8,233 nucleotides of DNA from positions 1 through 8,233 of the forward strand of contig CAMDEL010000061.1 of assembly GCA_945896765.1 (NCBI GenBank). The letters are read 5' to 3'. The position numbers and the translations under genes were made by a program. The notes below the pieces were generated by a model, which was not told the DNA's origin, ran no database searches, and saw nothing but the letters and a program-made list of their open reading frames with translations. This document shows positions 1-4,992 of the stretch, one piece after another; position 1 is the stretch's first letter, and the number at the start of each line of letters is the position of its first letter. This stretch comes from Singulisphaera sp. GP187. GTDB taxonomy: Bacteria > Planctomycetota > Phycisphaerae > Phycisphaerales > SM1A02.

Positions 1-711
1 TCATGCGAGGCGAGCATTCGCGAGCACGCACGAAACCGCTAATTCAATTCGAAGTATTGCACTACCCAGCGAAACTCTGCGCGCGCCGAGTGCTTCGACT
101 GCTTGCAGTTCTGCTTCGGTGAATCCGCCTTCAGGACCTATGAGAAATGATGCCGGAGATGAAATGCGACCTGCGGAAGAAATCAATTCGCCGCCAGGAT
201 GCGCAATGAATACTTGTAATCCTCGAGAGATCGCATCGCGCGCGGCAACTTCAGGCGCACACGAGGCCGCGATCTGCGGCAACCAAGATTGATGCGATTG
301 CTTGCAGGAAGAAATCAACACGCGACGAGTGCGCGGTTCGTGCGAAATCGACCATTTCACCACGGAATGAGCGCAATTCAGAGGGGTCCATCGCGCTGCG
401 CCGAGTGGTCCGAGTGATTCAAGCAAGGTTCCAAGTCGATCCCCTTTTGGCACAGCGCTGGCGATTTCGAGCATCGGCGCAAGCAACGGTTGTGCGCGCA
501 GCGCGTCGATCTCTGCATCGATTGAACCATCACGATTCAATACTCCCATCGATGCGTCTGCGATCACTCCACGTCCGTCAAAGAGATGCATGCGATCTCC
601 AGTTCGTAATCGACGACTTCCAGCTGCGTGCTTTGCTTCGTCTGCATCAACTCGACAAGTCGATGGCGCGCTGGGCGGCAATTGTGGCACAAAAATCCAT
701 GGGGCACTCAT
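1..711 (-). CDS. rsmE: 16S rRNA m3U1498 methyltransferase RsmE
   Basis: This 236-residue SPOUT-class (trefoil knot) enzyme is predicted to N3-methylate U1498 of 16S rRNA in the assembled 30S subunit using S-adenosylmethionine. An N-terminal PUA-like part contains an H...RLRTGDR...LFDGRG pattern (residues 28-48). The knot domain shows PKGDR (88-92), HSVVKW (115-120), KQSHQSWLP (137-145), the cofactor-loop motif IGPEGGF (191-197) and a final LGSAILRIEL (215-224). Length matches the family (about 240). The ATG at 711 was chosen because it overlaps the stop of rsmJ as ATGA and is preceded by AAAGG. An in-frame upstream extension to 858 lies wholly inside rsmJ and has no family similarity. Several usually conserved residues differ: the family has EQ..R where this has KQ..Q, and R-T-E-T where this has R-I-E-L. 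The family call is firm, but activity at exactly U1498 is inferred. Confidence 0.9.
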   Translation of the reverse strand: MSAPWIFVPQLPPSAPSTCRVDADEAKHAAGSRRLRTGDRMHLFDGRGVIADASMGVLNRDGSIDAEIDALRAQPLLAPMLEIASAVPKGDRLGTLLESLGPLGAARWTPLNCAHSVVKWSISHEPRTRRVLISSCKQSHQSWLPQIAASCAPEVAARDAISRGLQVFIAHPGGELISSAGRISSPASFLIGPEGGFTEAELQAVEALGARRVSLGSAILRIELAVSCVLANARLA

Positions 712-725
712 GACTTCGCCTTTGC
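708..725 (-). promoter_or_regulatory. ATGA stop/start overlap with ribosome binding site coupling rsmJ to rsmE
   Basis: On the minus strand the last codons of rsmJ contain AAAGG, eight bases upstream of ATGA at 711-708, in which the ATG opens rsmE and the TGA closes rsmJ. This one-base-shifted overlap is the classic arrangement for translational coupling. It also fixes the rsmE start. Confidence 0.8.
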
Positions 726-1385
726 GCGAATGGTCCGAAGGCTTGATCCCTCTCGAACATAGACGTCGTATCGCACAAGTTTGCTTTTGAAAACAATGTC
801 GGGCTCTGCACACAGTGGCTCCGCGTGATGCGGTCGCTTCACAACGATTCGATTCCACTGCGCAGCGACTGCAGCGAGAAAAAGGTTCAACGAGTCGATG
901 TCATCGCCGACCGCATCCCGCACAAGACGAATCGGTTTTGGTGCAAGAGCGCTTCCTAGTTTGGGCGGATACATCGGATCAAGATAGATGGTCGCCCACG
1001 AATCGGAATTGGCTTGCAAAACATCCACTGCATTTTCCTGGCGCACTTCGATGCGACTTGCAATTGCATTCAATCGTGAATCACTCTTGGCTCGATCAAC
1101 TCCATTGCGCAGAACTTGACAGACCAAAGAAGATCGCTCGATCGCAGTGACGGAAAAACCTGCCGCTGCGAGAATCCAAGAATCTCCACCGAGTCCTGCC
1201 GTCGTATCAAGAAGGCGACCGCGCTCGCCACATGCACGAACCAGCGGTTGCGAAGAAACTCCACGCAATGTGACGCGGCGAAAGTCGACCGCGGCCCCAT
1301 GGCCGGGCTGTTCGCCGACATGGATCAATTCCATCCGTCCATCCGGATCGAATCCAACCACGACATTTTCTTTGGAACCGCTCAT
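708..1385 (-). CDS. rsmJ: 16S rRNA m2G1516 methyltransferase RsmJ (class I SAM-dependent)
   Basis: This 225-residue Rossmann-fold methyltransferase of the RsmJ (YhiQ) family is predicted to N2-methylate G1516 of 16S rRNA. The SAM-binding motif I is D60-TTAGLGGD-68, followed by the acidic motif IER (81-83), the catalytic motif IV YLDPMYPPK (133-141) and VVKRP (180-184). The order and spacing match E. coli RsmJ (DATAGLGRD, YLDPMFPHK, VVKRP), including the short N-terminal segment ending in AVDF (32-35). The start at 1385 (MSGSKEN) is preferred over an in-frame ATG at 1433 because it fits the family N-terminus. The longer form would also begin inside the divergent gene. No good ribosome binding site precedes 1385. 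The stop overlaps the rsmE start (ATGA at 711-708), so the two are probably translated as a coupled pair. RsmJ is best known from Gammaproteobacteria, so the exact target base is inferred here. Confidence 0.85.
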   Translation of the reverse strand: MSGSKENVVVGFDPDGRMELIHVGEQPGHGAAVDFRRVTLRGVSSQPLVRACGERGRLLDTTAGLGGDSWILAAAGFSVTAIERSSLVCQVLRNGVDRAKSDSRLNAIASRIEVRQENAVDVLQANSDSWATIYLDPMYPPKLGSALAPKPIRLVRDAVGDDIDSLNLFLAAVAAQWNRIVVKRPHHAEPLCAEPDIVFKSKLVRYDVYVREGSSLRTIRAKAKS

Positions 1386-1399
1386 TGCAGGAGTATTAC
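1372..1399 (+). promoter_or_regulatory. Candidate promoter for the cystathionine beta-synthase gene, -10 shared with the opposite strand
   Basis: TTGGAA (1372-1377) and TATTAC (1394-1399) each match four of six bases of the sigma-70 consensus, with a 16-base spacer. Transcription would start near 1406, leaving about three bases before the ATG at 1409, so the mRNA would be nearly leaderless. The same bases read on the minus strand give TAATAC/TGTAAT, about seven to nine bases before the rsmJ ATG. No -35 is visible for the minus direction. The call rests on sequence match alone. Confidence 0.35.
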
Positions 1400-1408
1400 A
1401 CTCGACAG

Positions 1409-2800
1409 ATGACCACCGCCACGACCGCCCCAATTTATTCCAGTCTGCTCGACATGATCGGCAATACGCCGATGCTCCAAATCAGCAAGATTGATACTGG
1501 GGTGTGCAAACTATTTGTGAAGCTGGAGAATCTCAATCCAGGTCAATCGGTCAAAGATCGCATCGCAGTTGCGATGATCGCTTCTGCGGAGCAATCTGGA
1601 AAGTTGAAACCCGGTGGCCGAATAATCGAAGCAACTGCAGGCAATACTGGTATCGCACTCGCGCTGATCGGTGCACTCAAGGGATACAAGTTGACCGTCG
1701 TCATGCCCGACAAGATGAGCGATGAAAAGATGGCACATCTTCGTGCGATGGGTGCGGAAGTTGTGTTGACGCGATCCGATGTCGCCAAAGGTCATCCTGA
1801 GTATTACCAGGACATGGCGCAACGAATGGCAGACGAAGATCCCAATTCGTTCTATGTCAATCAATTTGCAAACGATGACAACACGCGTGCTCACTTCGAA
1901 ACAACTGGTCCAGAAATCTGGGAGCAAATGGGCGGAGATATTGATGCGTTTGTTGCTGGCGTTGGATCAGGTGGAACGATCGCAGGTGTTGGCGCATATC
2001 TGAAATCGCATAATCCCAAGTGCAAAATCATTCTCGCAGATCCGCGTGGATCGATCCTCGCACCGCTTGTAAATGAGGGAAAAACCGTCGAAGCCGGATC
2101 GTGGCTTGTGGAAGGAATCGGCGAGGATTTCGTCCCTTCAATTCTCGACATGAACGTCATTGATCATGCGTACACCGTGACCGACGCTGAAGCATTCGCC
2201 GCCGTTCGCGAACTGCTGCGCAAGGAAGGCATCTTGGCAGGATCGAGTGTTGGCGTTCTGATGCATGCAGCGCTTCAATATTGCCGCGAACAAACAACTC
2301 CCAAGCGTGTCGTGACACTCATCTGCGACAGTGGTGCGAAATATCTTTCCAAGATGTACAACGACTTCTGGATGCGCGACCAAGGTTTTCTTGCGCGCGA
2401 AAAAAATGGTGACCTGCGTGACTTGATCACGCGTCGTCATGATCGTGGCGAAGATTTCGTCTTGCAGCCAAAGTTGCCGCTCAGTTTGGCGATTCGCAAG
2501 ATGCGAATGTTCGGAGTCAGCCAGATGGCGGTGCTTGATTCGAACGAAGCGCTTGTTGGAATCCTGGACGAGAGCGATGTTCTATTGGCGCTTGGACGCG
2601 ATCCGCATGCGAGCAGCGATTTGGTCGGCGCGCATATGACCAGCAGGGTCGAGACGATCCATCCATCGAAATCTTCGGATGATTTGATGCCGATTTTTCG
2701 AGCCGATCGAGTCGCAGTGGTCCACGACGGCAAAGTTTTTTATGGCCTCATCACCAAGATCGACATGATCCATCACTTGAGGGTTCAAGTCGCGACATAA
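1409..2800 (+). CDS. cbs: Cystathionine beta-synthase (PLP enzyme with CBS-domain pair)
   Basis: This 463-residue cytosolic enzyme is predicted to condense serine with homocysteine to cystathionine (transsulfuration). A cysteine synthase or H2S-forming side activity is possible in this fold. It has a fold-type II PLP domain (about 10-330) with the Schiff-base lysine K49 in SVKDR, the substrate loop TAGNTG (76-81, usually TSGNTG) and the phosphate-binding loop GSGGT (186-190). Features that separate it from plain cysteine synthase are DPRGSILA, VEGIGEDFVP and the stretch ending in MRDQGFL. A Bateman module follows: CBS motif 1 (about 334-397, GILDESD) and motif 2 (about 406-463, GLITKIDM). In animal enzymes this module binds SAM. 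No N-terminal heme-binding extension is present. The ATG at 1409 is used. GGAG at 1390-1393 lies 15 bases upstream, which is long, and a TTG at 1385 is in frame. No cystathionine gamma-lyase is in the window. Confidence 0.9.
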   Translation: MTTATTAPIYSSLLDMIGNTPMLQISKIDTGVCKLFVKLENLNPGQSVKDRIAVAMIASAEQSGKLKPGGRIIEATAGNTGIALALIGALKGYKLTVVMPDKMSDEKMAHLRAMGAEVVLTRSDVAKGHPEYYQDMAQRMADEDPNSFYVNQFANDDNTRAHFETTGPEIWEQMGGDIDAFVAGVGSGGTIAGVGAYLKSHNPKCKIILADPRGSILAPLVNEGKTVEAGSWLVEGIGEDFVPSILDMNVIDHAYTVTDAEAFAAVRELLRKEGILAGSSVGVLMHAALQYCREQTTPKRVVTLICDSGAKYLSKMYNDFWMRDQGFLAREKNGDLRDLITRRHDRGEDFVLQPKLPLSLAIRKMRMFGVSQMAVLDSNEALVGILDESDVLLALGRDPHASSDLVGAHMTSRVETIHPSKSSDDLMPIFRADRVAVVHDGKVFYGLITKIDMIHHLRVQVAT

Positions 2801-2819
2801 ATTGGATTCGATCAGCCAC

Positions 2820-2848
2820 TTGCAAGTCGGGGGCGATTCTGCGATACT
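2820..2848 (+). promoter_or_regulatory. Candidate sigma-70 promoter for rplI with an inverted repeat across the -10
   Basis: TTGCAA (2820-2825) and GATACT (2843-2848) each match four of six consensus bases and are separated by exactly 17 bases. The site lies 20 bases after the cystathionine beta-synthase stop and predicts a start near 2855, giving an rplI leader of roughly 110 bases. GGGGGC (2829-2834) in the spacer and GCCCCC (2851-2856) just past the -10 form an inverted repeat around the hexamer. It could be an operator or a weak transcript-end structure for the upstream gene. Confidence 0.45.
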
Positions 2849-2855
2849 TTGCCCC

Positions 2856-2872
2856 CCGCTCACCAAGAGCGG
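2856..2872 (+). other. Perfect 6-bp stem-loop at the predicted 5' end of the rplI mRNA
   Basis: CCGCTC (2856-2861), loop ACCAA and GAGCGG (2867-2872) form a perfect GC-rich hairpin. It begins at about the predicted transcription start, so it would cap the 5' end of the message. No T-run follows, so it is not a good intrinsic terminator for the upstream gene. A stabilising 5' hairpin or a protein-binding leader element are both possible. Confidence 0.4.
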
Positions 2873-2966
2873 TCACATCTGAAGCCACCTTCTCCCGCAT
2901 GTGCGAAGAGAAAATCGCTGAGGCCTGGCGGCACCTCTAACTCTCCCCACGAAAGGACAGCGACTC

Positions 2967-3626
2967 ATGGCACGCAATTACGAACTTCTGCTTCTCGAAA
3001 CGATCGAAAACCTCGGATTGGTCGGCGATGTCGTCAAGGTACGACCTGGATTCGCCCGAAACTTCCTCCTTCCAAATGCAATGGCGGAAGCTCCAACTCC
3101 CGAGAAGATCGAATCTCTTAAGGCCGCCCGCGCGATCGCAGAGGCTCATTTGTCCAAGCAACGCGCCGAGCGCGAAGCCGTTATCGCCCGCCTCGCCGGC
3201 ATTACGCTGACACTTGTCCGCGCTTGCAACGATCAAGGCGTGCTCTATGGTGCGGTCACACAACGAGATATCAGCGATCAGTTGATCATCGAAGGCTATG
3301 GAATCGACATGCGCGCTGTGCGCTTGAACAATCCAATCCGTCGCGTCGTTACTGAGCAAGTCACGATTCAATTCGGTCGTGACCTCGTTGCGGAAATCAC
3401 CGTCGTAGTCAAGCCAGATCGAATCATCGAAATGGAAACCTCTTCTGCCTCGCAGCGAACTGCCGAACCATCGGCCGATGATGCGCAATTCGACGAACCT
3501 TCTGACGACGCGCCAAAGGGCAAGTCGGGCAAAGGCAAGTCGGATGACGGCAAGTCGGATGATGGCAAGTCGGACCGTGGGACGAAGAGTCCCCGCAAGA
3601 CTCGCGAAAAGTCTTCGAAAGAATAA
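2967..3626 (+). CDS. rplI: 50S ribosomal protein L9 with extended hydrophilic C-terminal tail
   Basis: L9 binds 23S rRNA near the L1 stalk and projects from the ribosome on a long helix; it influences frame maintenance. The N-terminal rRNA-binding domain carries the family signature (GLVGDVVKVRPGFARNFLLP, about residues 17-36). The connecting helix follows (about 43-75), then the C-terminal domain with YGAVTQRDISDQL and a conserved PIRR segment. The core ends near residue 156, whereas bacterial L9 is usually about 150 residues long. A further 62 residues make the protein 219 long: an acidic segment (167-183), then a Lys/Ser/Asp/Gly-rich basic one (184-219). Residues 185-204 are four five-residue repeats: GKSGK, GKSDD, GKSDD, GKSDR. 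AAAGGA at 2952-2957 is nine bases before the ATG. The gene is not beside rpsF or rpsR, its usual partners, and it ends in an intrinsic terminator. Confidence 0.95.
   Translation: MARNYELLLLETIENLGLVGDVVKVRPGFARNFLLPNAMAEAPTPEKIESLKAARAIAEAHLSKQRAEREAVIARLAGITLTLVRACNDQGVLYGAVTQRDISDQLIIEGYGIDMRAVRLNNPIRRVVTEQVTIQFGRDLVAEITVVVKPDRIIEMETSSASQRTAEPSADDAQFDEPSDDAPKGKSGKGKSDDGKSDDGKSDRGTKSPRKTREKSSKE
3519..3578 (+). repeat. Four-copy 15-bp tandem repeat inside rplI
   Basis: The ten bases GGCAAGTCGG recur at 3519, 3534, 3549 and 3564, exactly 15 bases apart and in frame. The second and third full units differ only at the last base. Each unit encodes GKS plus two variable residues. Near-identity at the DNA level, including third positions, points to recent duplication by slippage. 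Confidence 0.9.
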
Positions 3627-3647
3627 CTGCTTCGGCGGTTTTATTTT
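3625..3647 (+). terminator. Intrinsic terminator of rplI
   Basis: AACTGC, loop TTCG and GCGGTT form a six-pair stem (one G-T wobble) closed by a stable UUCG tetraloop, and the T-rich run TTTTATTTT follows at once. The stem starts inside the rplI stop codon. Only plus-strand termination is supported. Confidence 0.85.
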
Positions 3648-3651
3648 GATT

Positions 3652-3675
3652 GAACAAAATCCGCAGGATTTGTTC
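3652..3675 (+). repeat. Imperfect inverted repeat just after the rplI terminator
   Basis: GAACAAA (3652-3658) pairs with TTTGTTC (3669-3675), and TCC (3660-3662 region) with GGA around a three-base loop, leaving one bulged A. The left arm overlaps CAAAAT (3655-3660), which can instead pair with ATTTTG (3643-3648) in the terminator tail. No clean T-run follows. It may be a back-up 3'-end structure or an upstream regulatory site for the next gene. Confidence 0.5.
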
Positions 3676-3687
3676 GTACTTTGACGA

Positions 3688-3716
3688 TTGACTATCTCGG
3701 CGGCGTGATCTATTTT
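3688..3716 (+). promoter_or_regulatory. Candidate sigma-70 promoter for the NrdJ-like domain gene
   Basis: TTGACT (3688-3693, five of six consensus) and TATTTT (3711-3716, four of six) are separated by exactly 17 bases. Transcription would start near 3723, giving a 5' leader of about 74 bases. It sits directly after the rplI terminator, as expected for an independent unit. CCGAT/ATCGG (3738-3750) forms a small hairpin in the leader. Confidence 0.55.
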
Positions 3717-3796
3717 CGACGAACGATCCGCGCTTCCCCGATTTCATCGGCACGGATTCGCTGATGTTCACCCGCTTCGATGGAGGTTTGTTCCGC

Positions 3797-4192
3797 ATGA
3801 GTACCTTGACGCCTGATGTACGCCGTGAAGTCCTGCCAGAGACGCGCCGTTCCCTCACTCACAAATTTTCGATCATGGCATATGAGGGCTATCTGACCGT
3901 TGGACTTTTTCCAGATGGGCGTCCTGGAGAAATTTTTATCAAGATGAGCAAAGAGGGATCAACCCTTTCAGGTCTCATCCAAGGTTTCTGCAGAGCATTC
4001 AGCCTTTCGTTGCAACACGGACTCTCGCTGCGTGACGCAGCAGAGCGTTTCCGCGGGATGAGATTCGAGCCACTTGGAACGACGAGCAATCCTGATATCC
4101 CCGAGTGCTCGAGCATCTTGGATTATGTTGCGCGCTATCTCGATTTGCACTTTGGTGATGGTGTGAATGCTGCCAAGCCTGGCTCAAATTGA
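3797..4192 (+). CDS. Stand-alone NrdJ C-terminal (TSCPD-type) domain protein
   Basis: This 131-residue protein matches the C-terminal domain of B12-dependent (class II) ribonucleotide reductase NrdJ: RRSLTHKFSI (17-26), EGYLTVGLFPDGRPGEIFIK (30-49), KEGSTLSGLI (52-61), RFEPLG (89-94), and IPECSSILDY (101-110). In full NrdJ this region follows the catalytic barrel. In Pseudomonas aeruginosa the enzyme is split into NrdJa and NrdJb, and NrdJb is needed for activity. No catalytic barrel gene is adjacent here, so whether this chain completes a split reductase or has another role is open. The only cysteines are C65 and C104, and the terminal Cys-rich tail of many NrdJ proteins is absent. GGAGG (3782-3786), ten bases upstream, supports the start at 3797 rather than an in-frame ATG at 3764. 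It appears to be its own transcription unit. Confidence 0.8.
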   Translation: MSTLTPDVRREVLPETRRSLTHKFSIMAYEGYLTVGLFPDGRPGEIFIKMSKEGSTLSGLIQGFCRAFSLSLQHGLSLRDAAERFRGMRFEPLGTTSNPDIPECSSILDYVARYLDLHFGDGVNAAKPGSN

Positions 4193-4201
4193 TTCGTGCT
4201 T

Positions 4202-4243
4202 TCAGTGATGGCGTAATCTGAAAATAGATCGCTGGTGTTTTTT
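4202..4243 (+). terminator. Possible intrinsic terminator after the NrdJ-like domain gene
   Basis: CAGTGAT (4203-4209) pairs with ATCGCTG (4228-4234) over seven base pairs including one G-T wobble. GTG and a run of six T (4238-4243) follow. The 18-base loop is long, which lowers confidence. It lies ten bases past the stop codon. Confidence 0.4.
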
Positions 4244-4308
4244 GCTGAAGCGAAAACCTGATGCAAGAGTCCTTGCGCAGAAGAGTTCTCCTCATAAACT
4301 ATTCATTC

Positions 4309-4314
4309 AGGAGG
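4309..4314 (+). promoter_or_regulatory. Strong ribosome binding site AGGAGG
   Basis: A perfect AGGAGG sits six bases before the ATG at 4321. It is the best Shine-Dalgarno in the window. It decides the start against an in-frame ATG at 4261, whose extra residues are basic and would put charge in front of the first membrane helix. Confidence 0.85.
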
Positions 4315-4320
4315 ATTTCT

Positions 4321-4968
4321 ATGAGTTTCTCAAAGTACTTGCTCTTTGCGATGATCGGTCTCAGCATTTTGTTTGTGTATTTGCTGCTGCAAGACTCATC
4401 AGAGAATCAACCGATCGAACAATCGACGATCTACAGATTGATGATGTTGCTCACGGGTGGCGCAGGACTTTTTGTGGCATTGACGCTGTATCACCAAGCG
4501 CGAAGCCAAGAAGTTGCAGCCGAGAAGGCGCTCGAGTTGTCCACCATTCAAATCATCAAGGATCTCTGGATCACGCCGAATCTCCGACTTGCCCATGACT
4601 ATGAAAAACTTGGTTCGATGCCAGCAGAGATGTATCCGGATCTTTCGATTGAGTCCTCGCAAGATATGCATCAGGTTGCATTCGCAATCTCTGTCTTCCA
4701 GATCTTTGAGGATTACAAAACGATCTGCACACACGATAAGACCGGCATGAATGTTTGGCTTGGGAATTTCCTGAACTGGTCGCAGAGCGAAACATTGCAG
4801 CGATTATGGCCACGCCTTCGTATCAACTTTCAGCCAAGCACAATTCGGATGACAGAATCGTTGTTTGCAACTGCGAACGAGATCAAGGCCTTGCGGGCCA
4901 AGCAAGGCCATGTCAGTTATGAAGACTATCAAGCTGCGATTCAAAAACTTGCTGCTATTTTGAAGTGA
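4321..4968 (+). CDS. Unrecognised two-helix membrane protein with cytoplasmic domain
   Basis: This 215-residue protein has no function I can name. Residues 6-23 and 40-57 are strongly hydrophobic and read as two membrane helices joined by a short acidic loop (24-39, D25, E28, E33). A charged helical stretch (58-74, HQARSQEVAAEK) and a soluble domain (about 75-215) follow. The acidic loop and the basic residues flanking the helices suggest that both termini are cytoplasmic. The soluble part has several aromatic clusters: VFQIFEDYKTIC, WLGNFLNW and LQRLWPRLRINF. Their F..FEDY / W..fl / W...F spacing resembles small membrane-anchored hypothetical families, but this is an impression, not a match. 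The gene follows the NrdJ-like domain gene by 128 bases with a possible terminator between them, so it is probably transcribed separately. Its end converges on mfd with 24 bases between stops. No signal-peptide cleavage site or catalytic motif is evident. Confidence 0.8.
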   Translation: MSFSKYLLFAMIGLSILFVYLLLQDSSENQPIEQSTIYRLMMLLTGGAGLFVALTLYHQARSQEVAAEKALELSTIQIIKDLWITPNLRLAHDYEKLGSMPAEMYPDLSIESSQDMHQVAFAISVFQIFEDYKTICTHDKTGMNVWLGNFLNWSQSETLQRLWPRLRINFQPSTIRMTESLFATANEIKALRAKQGHVSYEDYQAAIQKLAAILK

Positions 4969-4992
4969 CGACTCGAACTGCCAACGGAGCGC
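4969..4992. other. Convergent 24-bp gap between the membrane protein gene and mfd
   Basis: The stops of the two convergent genes are 24 bases apart. The gap leads into the 8-bp palindrome GAGCGCTC (4987-4994), which overlaps the mfd stop. I see no hairpin with a T-run in either direction, so the 3' ends probably extend into each other or use factor-dependent termination. Confidence 0.6.

Noticed and set aside
712..858. Longer N-terminus for rsmE beginning at 858
   Set aside because: The extra 49 residues lie entirely inside rsmJ, look nothing like RsmE, and the ATGA-coupled start at 711 is much better.
1385..1408. TTG start at 1385 for cystathionine beta-synthase
   Set aside because: It adds eight residues (LQEYYTRQ as written in DNA) without a good ribosome binding site. 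The ATG at 1409 fits the family N-terminus. Not fully excluded.
1386..1433. Longer N-terminus for rsmJ beginning at 1433
   Set aside because: It would overlap the start of the divergent cystathionine beta-synthase gene and add residues not seen in the family.
2937..3488. 183-codon minus-strand open frame across rplI
   Set aside because: It is antisense to a clearly real L9 gene and shows no family features.
3519..3578. Short direct repeats as a CRISPR-like array
   Set aside because: The 15-base units are contiguous, in frame and without spacers. They are coding tandem repeats.
3764..3796. Upstream ATG at 3764 for the NrdJ-like domain gene
   Set aside because: It has no Shine-Dalgarno, while GGAGG precedes the ATG at 3797 at good spacing.
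4188..4217. Possible promoter TTGATT / CGTAAT before the membrane protein gene
   Set aside because: Each hexamer matches only four of six with an 18-base spacer, and the -10 sits within the loop of the possible terminator. Too weak to list as a feature.
4261..4320. Upstream ATG at 4261 for the membrane protein
   Set aside because: AGGAGG six bases before 4321 marks the start; the extension is basic and has no ribosome binding site.
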